A stretch of 64,000 bases of DNA from Cadophora sp. MPI-SDFR-AT-0126 (lineage: Eukaryota > Ascomycota > Leotiomycetes > Helotiales > Ploettnerulaceae). Below the pieces are notes generated by a model. That model searched no databases. It was not told the origin of the DNA and saw only the letters and a list, made by a program, of their open reading frames with translations. Every line of letters begins with the position of its first letter. The first letter of the stretch is position 1. Where the stretch lies: assembly GCA_020747065.1 (NCBI GenBank), contig JAGMVK010000005.1, forward strand, positions 372,001 through 436,000. The letters are read 5' to 3'. Position numbers and translations under genes: made by a program. Below are positions 37,501 through 49,300 of this stretch, one piece after another.

Positions 37501-37839
37501 ACCTGCGTTGAATGTAATCGCCAAGGCATCGAATGCCACATGAGCAAGCCGGACTGGGCAGACGACCCAGCTCAGGTGATGCTCCGAAAGGAAGAACGGA
37601 AGAAGCTCATCTTACTTGGTAAGAGGAAGTCGAGGGATCTGGAAGGCGAGTCGGGCAGGAGTCGCTCTAGGGGTCGAAGCGGTGACAGGGAAAGAAGTAC
37701 CCTTTTCGGTCGTGAGAGCAATAATCTCCCTCTGGGGAGAGGAAGTCCCACGGGGATCGGTATGAACGGACCAGCTCAAGCGAGGAGGGTCTTAGGGAAG
37801 GGAAAGGCGATTAGAGGTGGATTGAGCAGGAGGTTCTGA
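34541..37839 (+). CDS. Hsp70-like ATPase fused to a C-terminal Zn2Cys6 cluster (948 aa)
   Basis: An actin/Hsp70-fold ATPase of the divergent fungal type (HSPA12-like), fused to a zinc-cluster domain. Exons 34541-35305, 35353-35464, 35517-35754, 35806-35893, 35962-36297, 36349-36553, 36607-37296 and 37427-37839 (2847 nt). Phosphate-1 is FDLGTATT at 10-17, phosphate-2 ADIGGGTG at 263-270, and the adenosine motif IIFLGQFGGSS at 403-413. No canonical substrate-binding domain is recognisable; about 250 acidic, low-complexity residues follow. The last intron (130 nt, GTACGT...ACTAG) joins to GCYTCKDRKKKCDTE, and Cys 813, 816, 823, 838, 841 and 848 form the cluster, with a long 14-residue loop between the third and fourth. 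The tail is Arg/Lys/Ser-rich. If the last intron is retained, translation stops at 37316, giving a cluster-less form. Confidence 0.85.
37297..37426 (+). other. 130 nt intron separating the ATPase from its zinc cluster
   Basis: Starts GTACGT and ends ACTAG, about 2.5 times longer than the other introns of this gene. Reading through it gives a stop at 37314-37316, so retention would remove the zinc cluster. Regulated splicing is only a possibility. Confidence 0.55.
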
Positions 37840-38928
37840 AGAGGTCATTGATTTTTCACGAGGATCGCATTTTCCATCGATTCTCAACCGGTTCGCTGCT
37901 AGGCTAGTTTCGCGATGTCTGCTTTTTTGGTTTTGGAGTATCTGGTGTCGGGGAAGCTCTAAAGCGCATGTTTTCTTCCTTCGTGCTTCGCGTAAACAGA
38001 GGTCTATCCCCATGGTCAATGAGCATGATTTACAAGATATCGCAATGTCCACTCCGTCGTATTGTTTTTAGTATTTCTCTGGCGAGGGTCTTGCAGCGAG
38101 ATTGAAGCTGTTGCCCATACTCTCAGGCGATATGGTCCCTGAAGCTCATCGTCTTCTAGCGATTTTCGCCTCATTTTAGGCTTCAGTGCCCTGTCATTAG
38201 ACAAGCGACAGATCATCACATCCATCCAAGTCTTTGCTCAAATTACCACTTACAATTGCTGATAATTACTAGCAATCACCGAAAGATCACCTAGCCAGTA
38301 TTCAATTTACAATGACCGGGATGCATGATCATCAGCTACGGAAGGGCCAAGAATGTCAAGTGACGATTTACAGTTAAGCCGTCAATGGCTTGACACAAGA
38401 GAATTCTCTTGTTACTGGAGGCACCCGATCATTCACACTTCTTTTCTATTCAACTATCCAGTTACCAAACTGCTTGATTCATGGATTTAAGTCACAAGAT
38501 ATGCTGAAACTATGATTGGGTCGTGATTCAACTAAGGAAATAGGTATTCGACATGAATTGTGCATTAATGGGGTTGTGTAGGATGGTTTTGAAAGACTGT
38601 CTTTATTTATTGAATGCCTCAAAATTTTGGAAGGCCATGAATTTGATCTTAACCGTCTCTTGAGAACGTGTTTCTGCAGGTAGCATCCTAAGACTTTACA
38701 CGGCATTTGAATCTCAAGTCCAGCATTAGCTTTGTTTCATCTTCGCAAAATTGGATAGAAATGCTTACGTGGAAGGGTTCTCCCTTTCAACTGATGCTCA
38801 AACCGAAGTTTCACGCCCGTCGAAGAACAGCTTGTGGAAACCAAAGAAAAGTTCAACGTTGCGAGAGCTCAAACGTTCGAGACGATCCGAGGCCATAATG
38901 ATACAGGGTGCGATACCCTGCTCAAGAC
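37840..38928. other. Intergenic between convergent genes
   Basis: About 1.1 kb, AT-rich in its middle. No gene is supported; the small open frames show no family features. Confidence 0.45.
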
Positions 38929-39594
38929 TCAGAGCTGCTTGCTCGAGACGATATCAATGCCCAGCTCCTCAAATCGTCTCAACGCCTCGACATGCGTATT
39001 CTCCCTCCTCCACCCCATACAATCAGTCACAGCATGAACCTCCACCCTCTTCCTCGCAACCGTATCGCATATCGTAGCCAACACACAAGTCCCACTCGCA
39101 ACCCCACAAAAATACGCATCCATAACACCCCTCTCCTCCAGCACCGCCTCCAACCCCCTATTCCCACCCCAAAACGCCGAATACCCCTGCTTAACCACCA
39201 CCCCATCATCTGGTCTCGCCAACTCCAGAGTCTCAGGATATATGTCCGCACCCCAGGTCCCGGCCTCGCAGCAGGGGATGTGGTAGACGTGCGTTGCGGC
39301 GACGAGCCAGGCGTTGGAGCCTATGACGTCGGTGCCTTTAACTTGGGCGGCCATGATGGCGGGTTCGGACGTGCGGTTGGAGTAGATGGCTTGGATCCAG
39401 ATGATGTGGCCGTTTTTGGCGCGGAAGCGGGGGATCAGTGATTTGAGGTTTGTGAGGAGGGTTGGGCGGATGAGGGGCGAGATGGGGAAGTTGCCGGAGG
39501 GGGAGATGAATTCGTTTTGCATGTCGATTATGATGAGGGCGCTGGTGGATGTGATGGGTTTGGCGACGCAGGATGTTGCTGTGTTGGGAGACAT
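38929..39594 (-). CDS. Isochorismatase-like cysteine hydrolase (221 aa)
   Basis: Single-exon member of the isochorismatase/nicotinamidase superfamily, hydrolysing an amide or vinyl-ether substrate. The catalytic triad is visible: Asp24 in ALIIIDMQNEF, Lys135 in VVVKQGYSAF, and Cys170 in GVASGTCVLAT, preceded by the family cis-peptide region. Length is normal. The ATG at 39594 is 24 residues before the catalytic Asp, a usual spacing. There is no signal peptide. The exact substrate cannot be told. The 5' half of the gene (39250-39594) is noticeably richer in G/C at third positions than the flanks. Confidence 0.93.
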   Translation of the reverse strand: MSPNTATSCVAKPITSTSALIIIDMQNEFISPSGNFPISPLIRPTLLTNLKSLIPRFRAKNGHIIWIQAIYSNRTSEPAIMAAQVKGTDVIGSNAWLVAATHVYHIPCCEAGTWGADIYPETLELARPDDGVVVKQGYSAFWGGNRGLEAVLEERGVMDAYFCGVASGTCVLATICDTVARKRVEVHAVTDCMGWRRENTHVEALRRFEELGIDIVSSKQL

Positions 39595-40710
39595 GGTTGT
39601 GGATTTTGGTCTTGGGGGAGGAGACTCGATCGGAAGCTTGAACTCGGAGGGAGTGATGGAGATAGTTCGAATTTTGTAGCGTGTTGATGGACTTTGTTTA
39701 GCGAGCGAAATAAGGCCATTGTTCTGTCGGCGGTTCAGAAGCCGGCTTTGTTGCTCACAACTCGGAGCCTGATATATGATCTTTGGCTTTGTTCAAAATT
39801 AGGATCCTTTGTTGAGGCTTTGTGTATTGTCCAGCAGATTCACAGCGAACGGCGATGAATGGAATGACCCTAAAGTTTATTTTAGGAGCCTACGTTGGAT
39901 GTGAGCAACGGAATCACAGGCGCAATGATAAAGTTTAGAATTGCTATGCCTTTTGATTTGTCGTGAACCAGGTTTCTTCACTTTGAGAATCAATGTCAAT
40001 AGATTGGTGCCAAGAACATGATGAGAAAGCTAAGCGAGGTCGAAATAAACAATGTTCTGGCGGCAACGAGACTAAAGTGCCCATCGCTGGAAAAGGCTAG
40101 GAAACTTACAAAACAATGATGTATTGTATTTCGCATTGTATGCTATTCGATCAGTGAGCTAATGGGCCAATCGGGCAAGTCCATGCGTAATGGAGAGCGA
40201 ATCTTGACTTGCCCTTTGAAGCTTTCCGACTTTTGCCAAGAGGCGATACCCGATCTATATTAACTGCCTGATACGATCAATCTTGAGTTTTGGTTTTGGT
40301 TACATACATACATCAAGAGGTGTCTGAGTGGCGCGTGAAAAGGGGTTTGTACGGGTCAAATAGTAGCCATCACACAGATCGGAACTAGGTAGTAACACGA
40401 ATATCGAGAGAAAGACGAGGGTCTTTGTTTTCAACGATGCAATTTCTGTAGTTGCCACTAGCTGATTACCGTGAGAGGTAAAACTAGAAGCGCATTTCCC
40501 AATCGATGTGGGGATGAACTGTTCTGCGAGGAATCATCAAAGCGTATGGTCCAAGTGCATGTTCCAAGTGTCTCGTCGAAGCATCATCGAGGTTTTGTAG
40601 AACTGCGAGCAATGTTGCTCAGCCCAGCAATGAAGTCGTATCGAGAGATTACGGCAGACAATCACGACTGATACCACCGGAGTCTCTTTGCGCTGATAGC
40701 CTTGGGCAGG
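39595..40710. other. Intergenic
   Basis: About 1.1 kb upstream of the isochorismatase-like gene and downstream of the ubiquitin-like gene. No gene supported. It presumably carries the hydrolase promoter near 39600-39800. Confidence 0.4.
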
Positions 40711-41541
40711 TCAACATCCAGCGCGCCCTTCTACGAGGTGCACTGTGGAAGCAGGACCGATATCGTATTCGGCAAGAGTCTTCTCATCCTTCAATTGGAC
40801 GCCAGCGAATATCAGTCTCTGCACCTCCACCGGGGTGCCATGATATTTTGCAATCACGCCCTTCAGATTGTTGATTGTAGAGCCTCTGCTGACTAGAGCG
40901 TGAATCTTCTGACCATTGACATGCTGGACGGTAACCCGGAACCCCTGGGTGCTCAAAGACGGGACGGATACTGAGGGGCGATTTGGGAGACCACTTTGGA
41001 CAGGTTTGGAGGAGAAGCAGGCACTGTAGAGACCCTTCATAGCTGCGAAGCGTTACTCACGACTCTTGGTCTCTGTCTCCGCACGGCTGGCTCCTGAAGG
41101 TCGATGATCGAGGGTGATGCGGAGAGCGGCTTGGAGGTCGGAGTAAAATCGGGTGTCGAGGATAGCAGCGTGCCAGAGTTCATTCACAATCCAAAACGTT
41201 AGCACACATTGCTCCATAATCTCAGTGCTCTAGCTGTAAGATTAAATCAGACAATGCACCTTACTCAAAGGGGTTGGACTGATCTTGGTAGCATCACAAT
41301 CAGAAGTGAACGCCTTGATAGCTAACAGACGACGGAACTCCTCGATGACCTTCTCGGTGGAGACATCATATTGGGCAGCAAAATGTTCAGCTGTAGCCTT
41401 GAGAGCAGCGGTGAAATAGGAGCCGAAGAGGAAGGTGATGCCGACTGTGTTGGAAAATAGAAGGAAATTGTATGTCTCAAAGACCTCATCGGAGAGGTTG
41501 AGACGTATTGTGGTAACCTGATCTGCCACCGCCATTGCCAT
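40711..41541 (-). pseudogene. Ubiquitin-like domain protein, reading frame interrupted
   Basis: Read on the minus strand, three blocks line up with a fungal family that has a helical domain before a ubiquitin-like domain. Block 1 (41541 to about 41265) ends TKISPTPL. Block 2 (about 41195-41060) contains ELWHAAILDTRFYSDLQ and HRPSGAS. Block 3 (about 41050-40711) has MKGLYSACF and a ubiquitin-like fold with QRLIFAGVQL, LAEYDI and STVHLV. Between blocks 1 and 2 there is a GTAAGG donor and a GCTAACG branch-like site, but no AG acceptor where the family resumes. Between blocks 2 and 3 the frame is continuous except for an in-frame TAA at about 41058. The end reads GRAGC instead of the diglycine tail. 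This is either a pseudogene or relies on unusual splicing or readthrough; I favour pseudogene. Confidence 0.65.
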
Positions 41542-43130
41542 TGCAGGAGCTTGGAGTGACGAGTTGGTTTGGTAATTAGCTGTAGTGTTTTTTGTTGAGG
41601 TGCTTGAAGACGAAGAACCTTCACGTTAAAGGTTGGAGAAGCTGGGAGATATGATCGAGGAAAGGGACGATTCGATATTGGCGTGAGGAGGGAAAGTTGA
41701 TTTGGGAAAGGAGGACAGACCGTATTTATGTCACGTTCGCATGAGGCATCAACTTTAACTCTTCTCTCTGATAATGGTGAATGAAATTGAAATCATCTTC
41801 GAAATGGTAGTCCCAAAGGTTAGAGAAAGTGAGCGCTTGGAAGGCAACCGTATTGATTGCTCAAGGAGGTCTTGAGGACATGCTTGCACTGACATTTGAT
41901 GCTTTCTTGGAGGTGATTGATCTCAATTCTGACTTGGAAAGTCTTATACTATGGTAGAAGTGAGTTTCTGAAGCTCTAGATGGGCAGCTGGAAAAGTCAA
42001 TGATAATGTTGTCATATGATCACCTGATCCGACGGTCACGTTGCTTAATGCTCAGACATCACTCCACCGCCACTTCGGTTCAGTGTTGCCAAATGGTCTG
42101 GCAGCTTACCTTCAAGGAACATAAAAGCTCACTTTCCGATGTCTGCCAATCTTCAAGTAAGTTACTTGTAGGACGGAAGCATGCTCTTGGCGCAGTTCAG
42201 TGCACTCTGGTGGGTCCAGGCTTCAATGGAGTTTGCATCTCGGCTCACCGATCCTAATTCAGCTTCAACCTCCGACTGTCTCGACATATTAATTCCAAGC
42301 GCAGTACTCTGAAGCGGATCTCCAAGATGCGATTTGATATTATGGATTGGAATGGGGAGAAATGTCGTCACAGACATATTTTCTAGTTGTTTGGGTTCTT
42401 CACAATTCCATTCGACGATATCAATTGAGTTTTTAGATGAGCCGATACGTTGCGCGCTCGCTCTAGTCGCTCCACCTGTTCGTAGTTCCGGCCCTTGATG
42501 CTTGTTTGACTGCAGGGTAAGATTGCCGAAGCCCAGACTCACGAAAATAAAGCTATTATGCAGTACAGCAAGAAGTGCCGAGATGTTCTGGATGATTCGA
42601 GGTTGCAAGTGCACTGTTTGTATTGTGGTGGGATACTTTAAGAGAGAAAGAAGAGAAACTAGTGTCAAAGAAGTAGAACATAGATATCATGTCTTTGTAG
42701 TGTTGCAAAAGGTTGATGTTGAAGCTAGCTCTCCTCATGCCACAGGATATCGTCATTTGCACACACCCGCTCGCCTAATTATCGCAGCTACACAGACCTC
42801 CAAGACATCCCTCACCTCATTGACCACTCTCTGCCCACTGCAGACTGCTGCTGCAGACCGTGGGAAACCAAGCTCTCGCCTCACCTTGACTTCCCTCCTC
42901 TTTCAACCTTCGCAGTGGTTCTCCTACGCCGTCGTTGTCGCTGTTGTTGGTACTGAGGGCTAGGACCATCCTTCCTCCCTTGTCCTTCGACCTGCAGACC
43001 CTGCAAATCCAAGCTTGCCAACACAGCAAATCGCAATCCACTCCACTCCAGACCAATCAGTCGACCGCAGCAGCTTGCTTGCTTTTGCTAGCAGCAGCTG
43101 TTAATCGAGCTCCACTCGCGAGTCGCGACC
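41542..43130. other. Intergenic, with one unassigned minus-strand open frame
   Basis: The frame 42162-42668 is open for 168 codons with natural-looking composition and a hydrophobic stretch (IIQNISALLAVLHNSFIFVSLGF), but its first codon is TTG and no upstream exon or family could be found; it may be the tail of a lost membrane protein. The last 300 bp, pyrimidine-rich with many CT runs, is the likely promoter and 5' UTR of the CNNM-like gene. Confidence 0.35.
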
Positions 43131-45601
43131 ATGGCCTCGAAATCTACCATTGCCGGACGGCATTCCTCATACCACGTCCAGAATGCGCGTCGACCGGCAG
43201 CCCAAGGTGTTGCGAAGGTGCTTCTGCTCGTGCTGGCGCAGATCTCCCATGTGGCTGCTGCGCCTGTGAAAGAGTTCCTGGGACTGCTGAAGGAGGACGA
43301 TGCGCCGAAAGATGCGAAGGATGCGAGTCTGTGGCTATATTTGACGGTAGCTGCGATACTGGTCTTGCTGGGTGGTGCGTTTGCGGGGTTGACTATTGCG
43401 TGAGTTCATTTCGCTGGTTATTGGTCTCTGGCGTATGTTGGATTGAAAGCTGATTTTGGTGTGTTTGCAGGTTGATGGGACAGGATGGTGTATATCTGCA
43501 GGTCATCGCTACGTCGGGAGAAGGAAAGGAACAGAGACACGCGCAGAAGGTTCTATATTTGCTGCAGAAGGGAAAACATTGGGTGCTGGTGACATTGCTA
43601 CTCAGTAATGTCATTGTCAACGAAACTCTGCCCATTGTGCTGGATCGGTCGCTCGGAGGAGGATGGCCTGCTGTTCTCGGCAGTACAGTACTAATTGGTA
43701 TGTCTAGAGGTAGTTTCAAAAGGCTCTGCTGACAACGCGTAGTTATTTTCGGAGAAGTTATTCCTCAATCCATCTGCGTACGATATGGTTTGTCAATTGG
43801 CGCGTATATGGCACCGCCTGTGCTATGGTTGATGTGGATTATGGCGCCGATTGCTTGGCCGACCGCGAAGCTGCTTGACTACCTTCTGGGACAGGACCAC
43901 GGGACGGTATATAAGAAGTCGGGACTGAAGACATTAGTCACATTGCACAAGACTCTCGGTTCAAGCCCTACGGAGCGGTTGAATCAGGATGAGGTCACAA
44001 TCATCAGTGCAGTGTTGGATCTGAAAGAGAAGGCTGTTGGGGATATCATGACACCCATGGATGATGTGTTCACCATGTCTGCGGATACCGTCCTCGACGA
44101 ATCGACTATGGATGCAATTCTCAGCGCTGGTTACTCTCGAATCCCCATCTACGAGCCAGGTAACAAACTCAACTTTGTTGGTATGCTCCTTGTCAAAATC
44201 TTGATCACTTATGATCCGGAAGACTGTAAGAAGGTCAGTGAATTTGCTCTGGCTACACTCCCAGAGACACGACCGGAAACCAGCTGTCTCGATATCGTCA
44301 ACTTTTTCCAAGAAGGAAAGTCACACATGGTTTTGGTTTCGGAATATCCTGGCGAGAACTTTGGCGCGATCGGGGTCGTCACACTGGAGGACGTCATCGA
44401 GGAGCTTATTGGAGAGTGAGTACAACCAGACATTTTGCAAATCCTGTGACTAATGAAAATCAGGGAAATCATCGACGAATCAGATGTATACATTGATGTG
44501 CACAAAGCCATTCGACGGATGGCTCCGGCACCGAAGGCACGGGCTCAAAGGGGCAGCATAGCAGAAAACCCTATTGTCCACATGCCGGAGAATAGCTTGA
44601 TCGATCTTGCGGAGGAACAGGAACCAACTGTTAAGAAGATCTTGAGCCGAGAGAACACGGCTGAGGCGGCGACGGCGAATTACGGAACGAGTCCCAAGAC
44701 AACGTTCCTTCGTAGGGCTTCAAGTGGAATGGATGGGAACACAATTGCTGTCAGGGGTAATATGAACGATATGCGCGAACATTTGAAACATCTTGGACCG
44801 TCAAATCTAGCAAGTCGACCTAAATCGACGCGTTACAATACAGTAAAGATCAAGTCTGCTTTAGGACCTCGATCAGAATCGCGGACAGACTCCAGCATCG
44901 TTCAAGAAGGGCCAACTGCTGAGCGTTACCTCGATAATCCAGGACCAGCACCAGAGGGAGGAGAGGGTGAGTGTCTCTTGAAATCTGCTGGTAAGGAAGC
45001 CAGTGATGGTGTTCATGCTCTACAGCAAGGATATGGTTCTTTCGGCTCCCCAGGCAGGCTTTCTAACAGGCAGTATGACGGTAAGAACGATGAGAACGAA
45101 CCGCTCATCAGGCCTAGGTCTCAGCCAGAGTCACCAACGGATCCAGTATCTAGGGTGGACAGCCACGAGAGCCAGAGAAGTAGCGACACTCTCACTTCTC
45201 TGCAATCCAATGGCAGTTTTCACAAGAAGAAAGGACCCGCAAGAAGCGGCAGTATAACCGAAAACATCATCGAAGCAGGCGGGGTAAGAAAAGTGATATT
45301 AGAGACGACCAGCTCAGGCGACGAGACCAGGCTTGGAGAGAGATCTGGGTCTATGGAGCAGCGACAGAATGGTAACCATCATGACACCTCTGTTGCTAAA
45401 CCCAGGCCTAGCCCCTCTCCATCCCGATCAAAGATCCTATCTGATGTATCTGATGCACAGGCTGGTTCTCACGACGAAGATGCCGCGAATGGACCTGGAG
45501 TGACAGGGGAACAGGTCAAGAAGAAGCGGAGAAGGACGCGAAAGAAGAAGGCGAAGAGTGGTGAAGAGGGATCGAATGCGCCTACTGAGGGAGTAAGCTG
45601 A
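43131..45601 (+). CDS. CNNM/Mam3-type DUF21-CBS membrane protein (768 aa)
   Basis: Metal-homeostasis membrane protein of the cyclin M/Mam3 family, vacuolar in yeast. Exons 43131-43399, 43471-43697, 43743-44415 and 44464-45601 (2307 nt); introns 71, 45 and 48 nt. A hydrophobic leader (about 27-43) is followed by the DUF21 region with membrane segments near 67-90, 125-140, 155-175 and 190-210; [15 protein letters not shown] and [16 protein letters not shown] are family hallmarks. A CBS pair follows ([14 protein letters not shown] and [21 protein letters not shown]). The last 370 residues are disordered, Ser-rich, and end in a very basic patch ([13 protein letters not shown]). Intron 3 lies within the end of the second CBS motif. 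Confidence 0.94.
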
Positions 45602-46394
45602 GTCGTGTAAAAGTATGGATGCGGCGGATCGGTGCCCCAAAAAAAGTCGTGATTTTTGGCTGCACTTGCTGGGAACGAATTGACAAATGAGTGCATGGAC
45701 TGATGCACGGATGGAACTGGAATGGGATACGTTGTATTATATGGTTGTTTCGTCGGACTGGGTATACGATGCTCCAGACAAAAGCTGCGAATGGCAGCGA
45801 GTACCGGGCTACATGCTGTAGCTGGTGCGCTTAAAAGTCGGTAGAACATAATATACAAATGGTCTGGCTCTTTGAATTTGACTTCCTACTTGTAAAGTGA
45901 TTTATGATCTAATTGATGCCCTCAGTCCGGTTGGCTTTGACATTTTGCTTCACACTGCAAGCTCCCGATCTTATAAAGACTGCTATCATCCTGAAGAAAT
46001 TATAAACAGCAGATCTACGGGCACTGTTCGGGCACTTTGGTCCGGTACTCTCATTTCCGCCTGGAGTCAGTTTCTAAACAGGAAACAAAACAGAGCAGTT
46101 TACGATTTGCACAGATGTCTTGGGTGAAGGTCCAGCAGCACCCCGCCACCTCTCACCATTGGGCAAAGCTCAACCCCTGTCTGTGTCCCGAGCTGACGGA
46201 ATGCCAGCCAGGGCATCAACGTCAGAACCAAAAAAAAAAATAGTTCAGACCTCCACACCGGCACCCCTCACTCGCGCCTCCTCTTTGACACCTCCCTCTG
46301 CCAGCACACCTACACCTTCCATACACCATCTCCCACCCTCCATCCCAAAGCAAGCTCAGCAGACGGCACAGACACAGGAATAGAAGGAGAAGCC
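45602..46394. other. Intergenic
   Basis: 793 bp between two genes on the same strand. A 10 nt A run lies near 46231, followed by C-rich DNA that should be the promoter and 5' UTR of the next gene. No other gene. Confidence 0.4.
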
Positions 46395-49300
46395 ATGTAC
46401 TGTATCGAATGCGGGCACCTCCTCCCCACTCACCGCACAGCCAGTACCATCTGCAGCAAATGCAAGACGCCGCTCGCAACCTGGTGGGACGAGACCTCGC
46501 AGACCTACCGCACAAATAGAGAGTCCATCTTACCCGATACCTTGAATCCATACACCTCACACGCTCACAACGGCTCTGGCTCCCCTCACACGTACAGCGG
46601 CGCAGGCTACAGCGAGCGCATCGGCTCTGGGATCTCTGGCGGCATGAACGGAAGCATGGGAACTGGTATGGCCGGGATGAGCTATGGAATTCCGAGGACG
46701 GAGCTGGATAGGATGCGGGAGCGGAAGAACGAGCAGACGGAGGAGGAGCGGAATTTCAATGGGGCGCTTGTTACGCTGGAATTGCATTTTGAGCGGCCCG
46801 GACAGTATCTTATGAAGGCTATGGTGGAGGTTAAGAAGATGGTGGCTAGAACGTTGGATTTGAGCTTGAATAAGGCGGAGGTTAGGTGAGTTCTTGCTTG
46901 GTATTTCTTTCCGGGAGGCAGCGGAAGGAAATGGAGGACAGTAGAGGACGAGAGCGATTGGTTTTGGGGCATTCTATGCAACTGCAAGAAGTACATTTGC
47001 TAACACATAAGTTCAGAGAAACCCTAGCCAAGAATGTTGACATTTGGATGCACCTCCAAAAGATCTTCAACACAGCCATACCCTCTCTTGAGAAGTGGTC
47101 ACTCAAGAGCATCGATGCAGCAGACAGTGTTCGCAGCGGTCACGACGTCACGGAATCCGCAGATCTAATACTCAAAAACTACGATGCGCTGCGTGAGGAT
47201 CTGCATTACTTGAATAACCTGCTGGTTATCAGCAGGAATATGTTGGCGATCAAGGATACGGCACAAGAGATTTGTGCGGCTGTTAGATTTGATCGTGCGG
47301 TGCAGAAGTTGATCGTGCTGTGTGTGAATGTTACGAGTAAGGGGTATGATGGTGAAACGGTGGATGATTCGAGGAGACAGAAGTTGAATGAGATTACGGA
47401 GCTTTGTAGGTTTGGTTCTTTTATGTCGTGGCAGGTGTTAGTACTGATGACAAACAGACAAGAAATTACTGGTTATGTGCTTACAGCATACGCATAATTG
47501 GACCATGGGTAACGATCGCTTCAAGATGTCGTTCTGGTTCGAGATGCTGTTTGATGAGGATCTTAAGAACGACGCTATTCACGAACTTCCTCCTGATGAC
47601 TTGAATGTTGAGAAGGTGTATCAGGAGGTCAGGAATTGGCTCAGGCGGCATAACAAGAAAGATCCTCTTGCGGAAAAGCTGCTCGATAAATATTCTGCTG
47701 ATGTAAAAACGGGTTATACGCCAGGACCATTACCTGAGCCGGAAGATGAAGATGTTCCGGCGGTGACTGAGGAGTCGACGACTCCGATCTGGAAGCCGGA
47801 TCTGGAGGATAAATATGAACAGGATAGGCTGTATGCGAGAGTCTCTCATGAAATCGATATCTGGTGGAAACAAGTTCGAGATCGAAATTTTGATGGCTGG
47901 GTCGTACAGATGGAGACTGTAGAAAGTGCCAAGGAGCGTGCGGCTGCTTGCAAAGAGAATGCGATGCATCGTTACATGCCGAGAGGGCAGGATCAAGATC
48001 ATTACGAAGAGTTGCAGTATGACAACCAGCATGGGAATGGAAGTGTGCATGACGAGATCGATGACCGGTCTCTGCACGGAGAGGATGGAGAGGATGAGGA
48101 AGATGACGAGGACGACGATGATTCGTACGCGGAGGGCCCGCTTCGAGGCTTACTCACAGAGATTCCAAACATCTTGGACACGAAACAGATCGAGGCTCTG
48201 CATATGACGGTCAAAGCTTGCATTGTCGATTCCATGGGATCTGGACTAACCCCTGCTGGAGAGAATCTGCAGAAAACGAGATGTAAGATGTTCCTTGCCC
48301 TGGACTGTGGCAAGAATCTGTTGAGGGAGCTGCTGGTGTTCATCGCTGTATGGGAACAGACGGACCAGCAATTCATTTTCCAGATCACGGCTCAGATTAT
48401 CGAATCGTTTCATCATAACGCCCTGCTACCGTATGCATGGAACTCACTGCGGATCTTGAAGGATATTGTCTCACCGGCACAGACAGTTCTACTTCGCCTT
48501 ATCAACTACATGTTCAGAGCTCGGAAAGATAGCCCTATCTATGACGATGTCAAGGATTACAATCGCGACGCAAAACTCATCCATTTCCTCTATGGGTACT
48601 TCCGTACCCGTGTGGTTCCAGATTGCCTTGCTCTGATCTGGGCACAAGCACAGATTCGTCAACAGAAGAAGCACCACAGCGATTTCCCCGTTGATCTCTG
48701 GGATATGGAACGCGCTAAAGACGGTCTCTCCCAATACCTGGATTTCCTTTCAGTCATAGCCGAGATCCCGGAAATGCGCAACCTCCTCATAGAATGGGAC
48801 ACAGTTTACGAACTCATTGCGCTCCTCAAAGCCCTCGAAGCAGGAGTCGCCCGCAAAGCACTTGACGAGCGCCCCCTTCCCAACGCCCAAAATCCTCAGG
48901 CGAACCCCCAGCCCCAACCACCCCTTCACGACACACCTCATAAATTCCCCTGGTCAGGCATTAAGATACAAATCCTGATCATCCTGACCTCACTAATAGC
49001 GCCTACCAACGCACGACGCAACGGTCCTGGAAACCCGATCGTGCAGAACCAATTACTGAGCCATGAGGGTATCATGCCACTGCTGAATTGTTGTGTATAT
49101 GATGGCTATAATGAGTATTTGAAGGAGAGGGCTACACTGGCTATTAAGTTTTTGATGGAGGGATGTAAGGAAGCGCAAGATTTTGTGAAAGAACTTGTTC
49201 CTGTGAAGCAAGCGCAAGTTCAAGCGCAGGCGGCCGCGAGGGCACAGGCCGAGGCTAAAGCTGCTGCTGCTGCGGGAGGTGGTGTGAAGCAGGGTCAGGC

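Noticed and set aside
38929..39441. Plus-strand open frame of 177 codons opposite the isochorismatase-like gene
   Set aside because: The minus strand has an intact catalytic triad; the plus frame is a low-complexity shadow.
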